In this document: positions 26,486 through 36,960 of the stretch, one piece after another
How the letters are laid out: each line of letters opens with the position of its first letter
How positions within the stretch are numbered: position 1 is the stretch's first letter
Assembly (NCBI GenBank): GCA_963773585.1
Contig: CAVZBR010000004.1
Location: 868,001 to 932,000, forward strand
Source: CAVXJN01 sp963773585
Lineage (GTDB): Bacteria; Pseudomonadota; Gammaproteobacteria; JASBUN01
DNA length: 64,000 nucleotides
Direction of reading: 5' to 3'
Program-made: the position numbers and the translations under genes
Notes under the pieces: model-generated
What the model was told of the DNA's origin: nothing
Database searches by the model: none
What the model saw: the letters and a program-made list of their open reading frames with translations, nothing else

Positions 26486-26550
26486 GCTCGTGATTCGCGG
26501 TAAGGGATCTCAAGGGTGTAGCTTCACTATCGACCGGAAGGCCGGCGACT

Positions 26551-27189
26551 TTATCGCGTCGCCGGCCGCCGCGCCATGAAGCTCAACAGAAACTCCAGGC
26601 ATTCCAGACGATCATAGGCCTGTTGCAGGCTACCGCCCCAGACGGTGACGCCGTGGCCGCGGATCAGCAACGCCGGGACGCGAGGCGGACATTCCCGAAA
26701 GCGGTGGCCAATGGCGTAAGCGATTGCGCCGACGTCGGCCAGGTTGTCGAACAGCGCCAGCGTCGCGTCGGGGCTCTGGTCCCAGATACCAAGTCCTTTG
26801 AGCATTTCCAATGCCGGCAGCTTGAGCTCGTTCTGATCCGGTGGGGCAAGCGCCGAAACCAGGGTGGCGTCAACCGTGTGTACATGTAGGCACGCGCGGG
26901 CGTCGGCAAACGAGCCGTATACCACTCTGTGTATCGCGGTTTCCGCTGAAGGCTGCATGTCCGGGCGGGGACATTGATACACGCGGCCATCCTGAACCCC
27001 CACCTCCAGGAAATCGTGTTCCTGCAGGCGGCCCTTGGGCAGCCCGCTCGCGGTGATCCAGAACCTGTCGCCGGTGCTGCAGGCGCTGAGATTTCCTGCG
27101 GTGCCCGGCATCCAGCCGCGTGCGTGGAGTTCCCGCGCGATCGTCGCCAACGCGGTGCGAGCCGGCAGGTTGTCCAGTGTCTCAGCCAA
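26551..27189 (-). CDS. mtnB: Methylthioribulose-1-phosphate dehydratase MtnB
   Basis: MtnB dehydrates methylthioribulose 1-phosphate to 2,3-diketo-5-methylthiopentyl-1-phosphate in the methionine salvage pathway. The 212-residue class II aldolase-fold product has GWMPGTAGNLSACS, the metal-binding H-x-H in ACLHVHTVDA and a later His in LIRGHGVTVWG. The start is a TTG at 27189, preceded by GAGGAAG; no ATG precedes the conserved region. The gene overlaps the end of mtnX by 8 bp, indicating coupling. Confidence 0.92.
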   Translation of the reverse strand: MAETLDNLPARTALATIARELHARGWMPGTAGNLSACSTGDRFWITASGLPKGRLQEHDFLEVGVQDGRVYQCPRPDMQPSAETAIHRVVYGSFADARACLHVHTVDATLVSALAPPDQNELKLPALEMLKGLGIWDQSPDATLALFDNLADVGAIAYAIGHRFRECPPRVPALLIRGHGVTVWGGSLQQAYDRLECLEFLLSFMARRPATR

Positions 27190-27835
27190 CGGTGTCTTCC
27201 TCGTTCTCTTGCAGAGCCCGGATGATATCGAAAAAATCCTCGAACGGTGTTACCGGCCGGCGATTCTCACGCAGGTGCTGCAGAAGCCTGTCTCTCGCGA
27301 AAACGCGGTCCGCCGCCTCCGCCATTTCGAAATCCGACAGGGCGTCGCCGATGGCAATCCGCGTATCGGTTTCGTAGCCGTTCAGAATCCACGCCTTGGG
27401 CATCGCTTCGCGAGGATGGTCATGGGTCAAGCGCAACGCCATGAAAGGTCCGCTGCAATCGACGTTCAACGCATGGACAGCGTGAATGCGATGCCGCCAC
27501 GGCACCAGGCGCGCTTCGATGTAAAACCCCAGCCCTGACGACACTACTACCAGTGGAATCCGGCGTTCGGCAAGAAACTCGGTCAGTTCGTCGAAGCCGG
27601 GGCGCAGCGGTTCGGCTGCGGTGAACTCGATGATCGCGCGGCGTTGGTCCGAAGGAATGGCCGCCACCAGTGCGATCACGCCTTCGCGCAGCGTCATGGT
27701 GCCGGCGTCGAGTTGCGGCATGATTTCCTGCGCACGTTCAGGCACGAACGCGTGCAGCACTTTGCGGAAGGTCTCGTTCAGGGTAATGGTGCCGTCGAAG
27801 TCGGTGAACACCATGCACCGGCATGCATCGTTCAT
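27182..27835 (-). CDS. mtnX: 2-hydroxy-3-keto-5-methylthiopentenyl-1-phosphate phosphatase MtnX
   Basis: A HAD phosphatase of 217 residues with motif I MVFTDFDGTITLNET, motif II VVVSSGLGFYIEARL and motif IV IAIGDALSDFEMAEAA. In MtnW-type methionine salvage, MtnX removes the phosphate to make the acireductone used by MtnD. Its place between mtnW and mtnB supports this over other HAD roles. The start at 27835 is six bases after the mtnW stop; a longer frame reads back into mtnW. Confidence 0.88.
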   Translation of the reverse strand: MNDACRCMVFTDFDGTITLNETFRKVLHAFVPERAQEIMPQLDAGTMTLREGVIALVAAIPSDQRRAIIEFTAAEPLRPGFDELTEFLAERRIPLVVVSSGLGFYIEARLVPWRHRIHAVHALNVDCSGPFMALRLTHDHPREAMPKAWILNGYETDTRIAIGDALSDFEMAEAADRVFARDRLLQHLRENRRPVTPFEDFFDIIRALQENEEDTVG

Positions 27836-27840
27836 CGGCT

Positions 27841-29043
27841 TCACGAATTTCGGTTCGGCGCGCCGCCCCATTTTTGCAGCGCCACCTGCAATGGTCCGGC
27901 GCCCACCGCGTCCGCGCGCAGGGGCGTGCCTTGACGCACGCAATCCAGCGCCGCAAAGAAGGCTTCGACGCCGGCGCGCGCACCGTCCGGATGGTCGAAT
28001 ATCGCGCTGCCGGCATTGAGGACCACATCATCGCCGTATTCGCCGAGCGCGGCACCCACGACACCGGGATGGATGCCTGCGGATGGCACCGGCATGGCCG
28101 CAGGACGGCCGTCGGCCGGTTCTCGCAAGCGGTCGCGAATCGCGTACTGGGTCTCGGCAGGGAACGGCAAGGAGCCGTAGTGGGCCGGGTGCAATACCGC
28201 ATCGGCGCCCCCGTAGCGCATCAAAGTGCCCAGCAGCACGCTGTAGTCGAAACCGTAGGCACTGCTGCCGTCGGCTGCGCCGCCCACCGCCCCGGCCAGC
28301 GCCGGATGCGCGAACACAGGCACGTTCACTCCCGGGTCGGCCGCCAAGGCCTCCAGCGCGGGGTAGCCGTAGGCGAGTACGTTCAGCAGGAATGCGTTGG
28401 CGCCCGCGTCGATCAGGTCCCGCGCGCGTTGGCAGATACGTGCGACCGGACCGGTGAGGTTGACCGCGTATAGGATCTCCCGCCCCGTATGCGCTTTGGC
28501 TTCGTCGATCACCGCGCGGCAGGCGCGAACCCGCTCGATGGTCGGGCAGTCGGGCAAGTCGCCGAGGATTTCGTCGTCCTTGATCAGATCGAGGCCCGCA
28601 AACGCCACTTCGCGCAGCAATTGCGCGTGATCGTCGGCCGACAGGCCTAGCGCCGGCTTGAAGATGGCCATGAACAGCGGTCGGTTGCGGACGTCGGTCA
28701 GGCGCCGCAGCCCGGCAATACCGAACTTGGCAGGGGTGCCATAGCCTTCCGGCAACTGCAGTTCCATGACCCGTGCGGGGCCCGCGAGGCTGAACTTGCC
28801 GAAGATCATGGTGAGCAAGGTCGCCAAATCGCCTTCGGTATTGGCTTCCGGAAAACCGATCCAGGCTAGCGCGCCGTCGGCGTCGCCGCTTACATCGAGG
28901 ACAGTGCCCAGGTGGGCACGCAACCGTTGCTCGCGATCGGCGAATTGCGCGCCCCAGGAGCCCGCGGTCTGACCAACGGCGATCACCCGCGCCTGCTTTT
29001 CGGCGTCTACGCCGGCCGGGAAACGGTACGAAACTCGGATCAC
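27841..29043 (-). CDS. mtnW: RuBisCO-like protein MtnW (2,3-diketo-5-methylthiopentyl-1-P enolase)
   Basis: A 400-residue form IV RuBisCO-like protein starting with GTG. It keeps the catalytic-type lysine at K129 (IFKPALGLS) and the carbamylation/metal triad in GLDLIKDDE (K155, D157, E158). The following segment, DEILGDLPDCPTIERVRACRA, fits the YkrW/MtnW enolase class rather than carboxylating RuBisCO, whose loop 6 and ribulose-bisphosphate motifs are not evident. Flanking mtnD, mtnX and mtnB give it a clear job: enolising diketo-methylthiopentyl phosphate. mtnD's stop lies three bases before its start codon. Confidence 0.9.
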   Translation of the reverse strand: MIRVSYRFPAGVDAEKQARVIAVGQTAGSWGAQFADREQRLRAHLGTVLDVSGDADGALAWIGFPEANTEGDLATLLTMIFGKFSLAGPARVMELQLPEGYGTPAKFGIAGLRRLTDVRNRPLFMAIFKPALGLSADDHAQLLREVAFAGLDLIKDDEILGDLPDCPTIERVRACRAVIDEAKAHTGREILYAVNLTGPVARICQRARDLIDAGANAFLLNVLAYGYPALEALAADPGVNVPVFAHPALAGAVGGAADGSSAYGFDYSVLLGTLMRYGGADAVLHPAHYGSLPFPAETQYAIRDRLREPADGRPAAMPVPSAGIHPGVVGAALGEYGDDVVLNAGSAIFDHPDGARAGVEAFFAALDCVRQGTPLRADAVGAGPLQVALQKWGGAPNRNS

Positions 29044-29046
29044 TGC

Positions 29047-29586
29047 TTATTCGAATTGCAACGCGCGGTCGGTATAGTGGGGCGCCCAGCCGCTGGAATC
29101 GATGAAATAACGAACGGCTTTGATGCGTTGCGAGTCGCCCATGGTGAACCAATGTTCGGTATTCGCGGGGACGTTGATGTAATCGCCCTCGCTCACTTCC
29201 AGCAGGAACTGATCGCCGTTGCCTTCGACGAAGCCGAAATAGCCACGGCCGTAAAGCACATACCGAACTTCATCGTCGCTGTGGAAATGGATTTTGTCGA
29301 ATTTGGCCAGCATTTCGGCCAGATTCGGAATGTCTTCGTGGATGACGATCATGTCACGGGTGCTGTAGCCGGCCTCGTCCTGCAATTCGCGGAAACGCGG
29401 CTCGACGCACTGCAAAAGCTCTTCCTTTTCAGCGTCGGTCAGGGACGCCTTGTCCATGAGCTTGCGGGCGCGATCGGTCTGCGGGGCGGACCATTCGCGC
29501 AGCGCGATGCCGAGATCGGCGAGCCGGTCGCGAATGCGGGTGAATTCGAACTCTTCACTGCCGTCAGGGTAAACGATTTTGGCCAC
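29047..29586 (-). CDS. mtnD: Acireductone dioxygenase MtnD
   Basis: MtnD oxidises acireductone to the methionine keto acid (Fe form) or an off-pathway product (Ni form). The 179-residue cupin has the metal ligands H-x-H-x4-E in HFHSDDEVRYVLYGRG and a later His in PANTEHWFTMGDS. It is the first gene of the mtnD-mtnW-mtnX-mtnB set, 21 bp downstream of rhlB. Confidence 0.95.
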   Translation of the reverse strand: MAKIVYPDGSEEFEFTRIRDRLADLGIALREWSAPQTDRARKLMDKASLTDAEKEELLQCVEPRFRELQDEAGYSTRDMIVIHEDIPNLAEMLAKFDKIHFHSDDEVRYVLYGRGYFGFVEGNGDQFLLEVSEGDYINVPANTEHWFTMGDSQRIKAVRYFIDSSGWAPHYTDRALQFE

Positions 29587-29607
29587 CGTGATACTCCTGG
29601 AACCCGC

Positions 29608-30912
29608 TCATTGGCTCCCGCTGCTGGGGCGGCTGCGGCGCCGGCGGCTGGAGTTGCGGTCGCCGCCGCCTTTGGCTCGGGAGGAATCTCCCCGTCCCCT
29701 GGGCTTGCTCGGACGTTGGACCCGCACCGGGGCTTGCGGGTTGACCAGCAATTCCTGACCTACCGATTGTACCGGGATCTTGATGCCAATGTATTCCTCG
29801 ATCTCGGGCAAGGAGTAGGCGTAATCCTCGCAGGCAAAGCTGATCGCATCGCCCGCGGCACCGGCGCGGGCCGTACGGCCGATGCGGTGCACGTAGTCTT
29901 CGGCATCCTGGGGCAGATCGAAATTGAATACATGGCTCACTTCCGGAATATGCAAACCGCGCGCGGCGACGTCGGTGGCCACCAGTACCGGCAGATCGCC
30001 GCTTTGAAATTCCCGCAACAGCCGCAGCCGCTTTCTCTGCGGCACGTCGCCGGTCAGCAGCGCCGCGCGGATGCCGTTGCCTTCGAGATAGCCCCATACC
30101 CGCTCCGCCACCCGTTTGGTATTGACGAACACGATCGAGCGGCGCGGATCTCCATGGCGGAGTAACCCCAGCAGCAGCGGAATCTTTTCATTGTTGGCGG
30201 TGTAATACGCGGTTTGGGTGACGTTGTCGGCCGTGACCTGCTCAGGCGCGATTTCCACCACTTCCGGATTATTCATGTGTTCATAGGCCAGTTCCGTTAC
30301 CCGGTAGGACAGTGTAGCCGAGAACAGCATGTTGAGCCGCTTTTCCGGCGGCGGCATGCGCCGCAGCAAAAAGCGTACGTCCTTGATGAAGCCGAGATCG
30401 AACATGCGATCGGCTTCGTCCAGCACCATGACTTGCAACGCCCGCAGGTCGAACACGTGCTGCTTGAAATAGTCGATGATGCGCCCCGGCGTTCCGATGA
30501 GTATTTCTACGCCGGCAGTCAGGGTTTCCCGTTGGCTTTCGTAACCGGTGCCGCCATAGGCAAGGCCAAGACGAAAGTCCAAATGTTTGCCGAGAGCTTC
30601 AGCATCCGCATGGATCTGCACCGCCAATTCGCGGGTCGGCGCGAGTATCAGGGCGCGGGGCTGATTCGGTTTGCGCTCCTCATCCTGCGGGTTGGTCAGC
30701 AAGTGATGAAAGATCGCCAGCAGAAAGGCGGCAGTCTTGCCAGTGCCGGTCTGGGCTTGGCCCGCGACATCGTGGCCCTTCAGCGCCAGCGGTAGCGTTT
30801 GCGCCTGAATCGGCGTGCACTTGCTGAAACCGGCATCTTCAACGCCTTGTAAAAGTTCCGGCTCCAGCCCTAGTTGGGAAAAGGTCACTTCGCTAAGATG
30901 TTGATCGCTCAT
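29608..30912 (-). CDS. rhlB: DEAD-box ATP-dependent RNA helicase RhlB
   Basis: RhlB unwinds RNA for the degradosome. The 434-residue product has Q-motif TPIQAQTLPLAL, Walker A AQTGTGKT (about 53-60), VLDEADRMFDLGF, SATLS and HRIGRTARAG, plus a basic Arg/Ser-rich tail as in E. coli RhlB. The start at 30912 is chosen over a longer frame with no homology. The rhlB/trxA/rho neighbourhood matches E. coli and confirms identity. The mtn genes lie only 21 bp downstream and may share its transcript. Confidence 0.93.
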   Translation of the reverse strand: MSDQHLSEVTFSQLGLEPELLQGVEDAGFSKCTPIQAQTLPLALKGHDVAGQAQTGTGKTAAFLLAIFHHLLTNPQDEERKPNQPRALILAPTRELAVQIHADAEALGKHLDFRLGLAYGGTGYESQRETLTAGVEILIGTPGRIIDYFKQHVFDLRALQVMVLDEADRMFDLGFIKDVRFLLRRMPPPEKRLNMLFSATLSYRVTELAYEHMNNPEVVEIAPEQVTADNVTQTAYYTANNEKIPLLLGLLRHGDPRRSIVFVNTKRVAERVWGYLEGNGIRAALLTGDVPQRKRLRLLREFQSGDLPVLVATDVAARGLHIPEVSHVFNFDLPQDAEDYVHRIGRTARAGAAGDAISFACEDYAYSLPEIEEYIGIKIPVQSVGQELLVNPQAPVRVQRPSKPRGRGDSSRAKGGGDRNSSRRRRSRPSSGSQ

Positions 30913-31190
30913 GGCCGCACAGCATATCGTAAATCCCGGCGCGGTGGGACTTGCAATCGCCGACGTCTTGGGCTCAAATTGACCCATTCTGCGGTCGGTT
31001 AGCCGCCTACCCAACCAGTCATCCATCGCGAAGACGGCCACGCCGTTTGAAATGAGCCGCCGCGAAGGGTCGTCCATTTCAAGTCCGGATGTTTCCGTAT
31101 GCGATCTGCGAGCCCGTTTTCACAGCGCTGGCTTAGGCTATGCCCGGTGGGTAGTTCAAGCCCAATTGACATAAACGGGAGGCATTAAGA

Positions 31191-31517
31191 GTGAGCGATA
31201 ATATCTTGTATGTGAGCGACGATACCTTCGAAGAGGAAGTGCTCAAGTCGGACCAACCCGTGCTCGTGGATTACTGGGCGGAGTGGTGCGGCCCCTGCAA
31301 GATGATTGCCCCGATCCTGGATGAGATCGCCGAGGAGTATGCCGGCAAGCTACGGATCGCCAAACTCAACATCGACGAGAATCCGGGCACGCCGCCCAAA
31401 TACGGTATCCGCGGCATTCCGACCCTGATGTTGTTCAAGAACGGTAATGTCGAAGCGACCAAGGTGGGTGCCGTGTCGAAATCGCAACTGACGGCGTTCA
31501 TCGACAGTAACATTTGA
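31191..31517 (+). CDS. trxA: Thioredoxin TrxA
   Basis: A 108-residue thioredoxin with active site WAEWCGPCKM and the cis-proline segment RGIPTLMLFK. It starts with GTG at 31191, about seven bases after CGGGAGG. It is divergent from rhlB and upstream of rho, the ancestral gammaproteobacterial order. Confidence 0.97.
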   Translation: MSDNILYVSDDTFEEEVLKSDQPVLVDYWAEWCGPCKMIAPILDEIAEEYAGKLRIAKLNIDENPGTPPKYGIRGIPTLMLFKNGNVEATKVGAVSKSQLTAFIDSNI

Positions 31518-31523
31518 TTGCCG

Positions 31524-31556
31524 GGTCCAGCCTCTTCGGGGGCTGGACCTTTCCCA
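31524..31556 (+). terminator. Intrinsic-type terminator after trxA
   Basis: GTCCAGCC and GGCTGGAC pair across TCTTCGGG, followed by CTTTCCC, seven bases after the trxA stop. Confidence 0.7.
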
Positions 31557-31709
31557 TACATCGTGCTAAATTTGGAATCGCAGTTCATATAACGACGTAA
31601 GCTTTTCTCCCTTTAATCAGATCATCTCCCCGGTACACGGTCCTGGCTCCGCCCGGCTCCCGTATGTGTTCCGACCCGTCTACTCCTGTCCATAAAAGAA
31701 CGCCTGCAC

Positions 31710-32966
<1,257 letters not shown>

Positions 32967-32970
32967 TTGA

Positions 32971-32989
32971 CCGCCGCGACCAGCGGCGG
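32971..32989. terminator. Hairpin between rho and glgP (convergent)
   Basis: CCGCCGC and GCGGCGG form a perfect 7-bp stem around GACCA, just after the rho stop and just before the convergent glgP stop. There is no T-tract, so it may work weakly or with Rho. Confidence 0.5.
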
Positions 32990-32994
32990 CAGCG

Positions 32995-35466
32995 CTATTC
33001 GTGAACGACGGGCTTTATGCCCCAGACGCGGTTGGCGTATTCGTTGATGGTGCGATCGCTGGAAAACCGTCCCATTGCGGCGACATTGAGTATCGCACGG
33101 CGATTCCATTCTTCCGGCTGCGCATAAAGTCGTTCCACCTTTTCCTGCGCTTCGAGATAGGACTGGAAGTCCGCCAATACCAGATATGGATCGTTGTCGA
33201 GCAATCGGTCCACCAGTGGCCGATAACGATCGGGTTCGCCGGTGCTGTAGCGGCCTTCTGCCAATTGCCGCAGGATTTCGCCCAGGACAGGGTTTCGCTC
33301 GCCGTAATCGCGGGCTCGGTAACCGCTGCGTTGCTCGCGCGCCACCTGGTCGGAGGTGAGCCCGAAAATGAAGATATTCTCTTCCCCGACTGCTTCCCGG
33401 ATCTCGACATTGGCACCGTCCAGGGTGCCGATGGTCAACGCACCATTGAGCGCGAGCTTCATATTGCCGGTGCCGGAGGCTTCCGTTCCCGCCAGTGAAA
33501 TCTGCTGTGACAGCTCTGCGGCGGGGATAATGTCGCCCGCGGTGCTGACGTCATAATTGGGCACGAATACCAGACGCAGCCGGTCGCGGGTACGCGGGTC
33601 GGCGTTGATAACCGCCCCGACATCGTTGATGGCGCGAATGATGAGCTTGGCCATCGCGTAGCCTGGCGCCGCTTTGCCGCTGAGAATGATCGTGCGCGGC
33701 TGGCCGAACGATTCCGGAGAATCGCAAACCCGATTGTAGAGCGCGATCGCGTGCAGCAGATTCAATGCTTGGCGTTTGTATTCGTGAATCCGTTTGATCT
33801 GGACGTCGAACAACGAATCCACCGGCACGGCGATACCCAGCCGCGCATGTATCAGCTGCGCCAGGCGTTCCTTGTTGGCACGCTTGACGGCGGCGAATGC
33901 CGTGCGGAAGTTGCTGTCCCCCGCGATGCTGCGCAGTTCGTCGAGCCGATCCAGGTGGGTGATCCAACCGTGGCCGATGTGTTCCGAAATCAAACTGGAT
34001 AATTTGCGGTTGCAGTAATGCAGCCAGCGGCGCGGCGTAATGCCGTTGGTGATGTTGATGATCTGCTGGGGCTTCACCGCATGAAAGTCAGCGAAAATCG
34101 TCTGCCGCATCAATTCGGTATGAATGGCGGAAACGCCGTTCACGGTATGGCTTCCGACCATGGCCAAATGGGACATGCGGATCCGACGTTCGCCTTGCTC
34201 GTCGATGAGCGACAAACGTTGGATGCGGTCTTCCTGCCCGGGGAACCGGCGCCGCACATCGTCCAGGAATCGCTGGTTGATTTCATAGACGATCTGCAAG
34301 TGCCGCGGCAGCATGCGTCCAAACAAATCCAGAGGCCAGCACTCCAATGCTTCCGGCATGAGGGTGTGATTGGTATAGGAAAACGTCTTGCGGGTGATGG
34401 ACCACGCTTCGCCCCAGGGCAGTTCGTGCTCATCGATCAGCAGGCGCATCAATTCGGGAACGGCGACTGCGGGATGGGTATCGTTTAGCTGAATGGCGAC
34501 CTTGTCCGGCAGCGCATCAGCCGCGTGTCCTGCGCTGAAGAAATCGTTGAGGATGTCCTGCAACGCGGCACTGACGAAAAAATATTCCTGCTGCAAGCGC
34601 AGTACCCGTCCCATGCTGGTGGTGTCGTCCGGGTACAGCACTCTGGAAAGATTCTCCGAGTCGTTCTGTTCCTCCACCGCTTTGATGTAGTTGCCTTCGT
34701 TGAAATAAGCCAGGTTGAAATCGCGCGACGCTTTGGCGGTCCAAAGGCGCAGATGATTTACGGTGTTGTTGGCATAACCGGGTATCAGCATGTCGTAGGC
34801 CATGGCCATGACCTCTTCGGTGTCGACCCAGCGCTGACGCGTGGCACCGTCGGTCGCATTTTCGGTGATCACCTTGCCGAAGAAGCGCACCGGAAACAGC
34901 ACTTCCGGACGCGGGAATTCCCAAGGATTGCCGTAGCGCAGCCAGTTGTCCGGATGCTCCACCTGCTGGCCGTTTTCGATGCGCTGGTTGAACATTCCGT
35001 ACTCATAGCGAATACCGTAACCGAATCCCGGCAGCCGCAGGGTCGCCATGGAGTCCAGAAAACACGCCGCCAATCGCCCGAGTCCGCCGTTGCCAAGCGC
35101 CGCGTCCGGCTCGGTTTCGACCACCGTGTCGAGGTCGGCGCCCGCAGCCTCGAGCGCTCCGCGAAACTCATCGGTAGCATCCAGTTTGGTCAAGTTGTCG
35201 CCGAGCATGCGGCCGATGAGAAATTCCATTGACAGGTAGTACACCCGCTTGGGGCTCGCGGCTGCGTAGCTTTGCAGGGTCTGCAGCCAGCGCTCCACCA
35301 TGCGGTCGCGTACCACATAGGCAGCGGTGTGATACCAATCGTGGCTGGATGCGACGTTGGGTTTTTTGCCGATGCTGTAATGCAGGCGTTCGAAAATCGA
35401 CGATTTCAGGGAGGCCGCGTCCAGGCCCAGATAGGAGAATTTCAACGTCCCGCGCTTGCTGCTCAT
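32995..35466 (-). CDS. glgP: Glycogen/alpha-glucan phosphorylase
   Basis: Releases glucose 1-phosphate from glycogen or maltodextrins using pyridoxal phosphate. The 823-residue product is the normal length for GlgP/MalP. The PLP-lysine segment TEASGTGNMKLALNGALTIG and the substrate loop TLDGANVEIREAVGEENIF are intact, as are NDTHPAVAVPELMRLLIDE and NITNGITPRRWL. GlgP versus MalP cannot be separated by eye. No other glycogen gene is adjacent. Confidence 0.95.
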   Translation of the reverse strand: MSSKRGTLKFSYLGLDAASLKSSIFERLHYSIGKKPNVASSHDWYHTAAYVVRDRMVERWLQTLQSYAAASPKRVYYLSMEFLIGRMLGDNLTKLDATDEFRGALEAAGADLDTVVETEPDAALGNGGLGRLAACFLDSMATLRLPGFGYGIRYEYGMFNQRIENGQQVEHPDNWLRYGNPWEFPRPEVLFPVRFFGKVITENATDGATRQRWVDTEEVMAMAYDMLIPGYANNTVNHLRLWTAKASRDFNLAYFNEGNYIKAVEEQNDSENLSRVLYPDDTTSMGRVLRLQQEYFFVSAALQDILNDFFSAGHAADALPDKVAIQLNDTHPAVAVPELMRLLIDEHELPWGEAWSITRKTFSYTNHTLMPEALECWPLDLFGRMLPRHLQIVYEINQRFLDDVRRRFPGQEDRIQRLSLIDEQGERRIRMSHLAMVGSHTVNGVSAIHTELMRQTIFADFHAVKPQQIINITNGITPRRWLHYCNRKLSSLISEHIGHGWITHLDRLDELRSIAGDSNFRTAFAAVKRANKERLAQLIHARLGIAVPVDSLFDVQIKRIHEYKRQALNLLHAIALYNRVCDSPESFGQPRTIILSGKAAPGYAMAKLIIRAINDVGAVINADPRTRDRLRLVFVPNYDVSTAGDIIPAAELSQQISLAGTEASGTGNMKLALNGALTIGTLDGANVEIREAVGEENIFIFGLTSDQVAREQRSGYRARDYGERNPVLGEILRQLAEGRYSTGEPDRYRPLVDRLLDNDPYLVLADFQSYLEAQEKVERLYAQPEEWNRRAILNVAAMGRFSSDRTINEYANRVWGIKPVVHE

Positions 35467-35595
35467 CGTCGGTTCCCGGCAATGTATTGGCTTGGTATTG
35501 TGACGGTGCCGGCGCTCGCGCCGGCGGCTGGAATCGCGCTAAAGGGTCGGGCGCCGGACGGTCTCAGTCTGTCCGGTGCTCACCCGCGGCCGACG

Positions 35596-36159
35596 TCACA
35601 TCGAAGTCGGCGTTGGTGTGGCGGCCTGAACTTGTTGCGGAGCCTCGCGTAAATCGAGAATGGTTTTCAGGACATCGGGGTTGTCCCACTCCCTGCCCCC
35701 CACGGCCTGGTACACCAGGTGTCCCGACGGGTCGACCACATAAGTGGTGGGCAGGCCGCGAATCGGAAACCGGCTGACGATCTCGGCGTCTTCATCGAGC
35801 AACAGCGGAAAACTCACCGGGATGTCGGCCAGGAATGTATATACCGTATCGAGGTCCTCGCCCACATCCACCGCTAGGATGACCGCGCCGTTCTTTTGCA
35901 GCCTGTGCCATGCGCGTTCCATGGACGGCATTTCGCGGCGGCAGGGTGGACACCAGGTGGCCCAGAAATTGAGGATCACCACTTGGCCGCGATAATCGCT
36001 GAGACGATGGGATTTGCCATCGAGATCCTTCAGGGTGAAGTCGGGCGCCATGGGCTTGTTGGGAATGGGCGACAACAGTTGCATGTCCGCGTACGCCGCG
36101 GCCACGAGGAGCATCAAGACCCCCGCCAGCGCGACACGCAATGGCCTGGTGCTATTCAT
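35596..36159 (-). CDS. TlpA-type periplasmic thiol:disulfide oxidoreductase
   Basis: The 187-residue product has an export signal (about residues 8-24) and a thioredoxin fold with WATWCPPCRREMPSM (C70, C73). The RLSDYRGQVVILNFWATWC run and cis-Pro segment RGLPTTYVVD are typical of TlpA/ResA. It overlaps the upstream gene by one base (TGATG), so the two are coupled and the partner is a candidate client or co-factor. Confidence 0.87.
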   Translation of the reverse strand: MNSTRPLRVALAGVLMLLVAAAYADMQLLSPIPNKPMAPDFTLKDLDGKSHRLSDYRGQVVILNFWATWCPPCRREMPSMERAWHRLQKNGAVILAVDVGEDLDTVYTFLADIPVSFPLLLDEDAEIVSRFPIRGLPTTYVVDPSGHLVYQAVGGREWDNPDVLKTILDLREAPQQVQAATPTPTSM

Positions 36160-36875
36160 CACTTTGCGATCTCCGCTGCCATATCGTTGTCGCCGCAAAC
36201 CATTCCGGCCATCTTGTGGTGATGGCGCTGACCGCCGCTGTACCAAATGATCTCGAGGACCAGATCCTCGCCGGGTGCGACCGGGTAGCTGGTCATCCCC
36301 ATGTTCCAATCTCCTGGTAAGAAGTTTTGCACGCTAGGGAAAAAAGCCCATTGAAACGCAATCCGCGCGCGTTTGCCCAGCCCCGCCCGGCCCCATTCCT
36401 GCTGCCATGTCTCCTTCAACAACAAAGGCTCGGGGCCACGCCCCGTCAACGTCTGCTGGTGCAAGTCCACATGCACGTTTGGGCCGCCGGGAGGGTACGT
36501 GTTGTGGACAATCGTCTGGAACAGGCAGCGCTCGGCCAGTCTGGCCGCCGTTTTGAGGTCAATACCGCGGCCTAGAAAAAATGCTTTGGTCTGGTCCGGC
36601 AGTCGCTGGATCAATTGTACGCGGATCCCGTGCGCTTCAAAGCGCCAGCCTGCGACGCCGGTGCGCGCATCCGTGAAGCGCGCCGTTTCCGCTGCCGAGG
36701 CGCCGTGTGCCAACCCGGCGAAACCTAGCACCAGCAGAGCCGGAGGATCGTCACGAACCGCTGTCCGCAACACCGCAAGCCGTGCTCTGCGCCAGTGGAC
36801 CCAGCGGCGATGCGCTGCGTTGGTTCGACGGGTCCATGGCGCGCGCAGCGTAGCGGGATGGTCTGGCCCCGGCAA
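36159..36875 (-). CDS. Exported protein of unknown function coupled to a TlpA protein
   Basis: Family not recognised. The frame gives up to 238 residues. A hydrophobic stretch LLVLGFAGLAHGASAAET (about residues 46-63) looks like a signal peptide, so true translation may start at a GTG or TTG near residue 35. The mature part has NVHVDLHQQTL, FQWAFFPSVQNFLPGDWNMG and a C-terminal HHHKMAGMVCGDN; the HHH and M/C residues could bind metal, which is inference. Two cysteines (CLFQT, MVCGD) could be a substrate for the downstream TlpA protein. The AT-rich 36876-36960 region upstream likely holds the promoter. Confidence 0.6.
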   Translation of the reverse strand: MPGPDHPATLRAPWTRRTNAAHRRWVHWRRARLAVLRTAVRDDPPALLVLGFAGLAHGASAAETARFTDARTGVAGWRFEAHGIRVQLIQRLPDQTKAFFLGRGIDLKTAARLAERCLFQTIVHNTYPPGGPNVHVDLHQQTLTGRGPEPLLLKETWQQEWGRAGLGKRARIAFQWAFFPSVQNFLPGDWNMGMTSYPVAPGEDLVLEIIWYSGGQRHHHKMAGMVCGDNDMAAEIAK

Positions 36876-36960
36876 GTCGCGGCACAGAAGTCGTTCTTAT
36901 ATAAGCCATTAACGAGATAAATAGGTCAGCATACACGCTACCCAAAGTTTAATGTATTCT

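Noticed and set aside
27841..29043. A true carboxylating RuBisCO large subunit
   Set aside because: Length, loop sequences and the mtnD/mtnX/mtnB context point to the MtnW enolase class.
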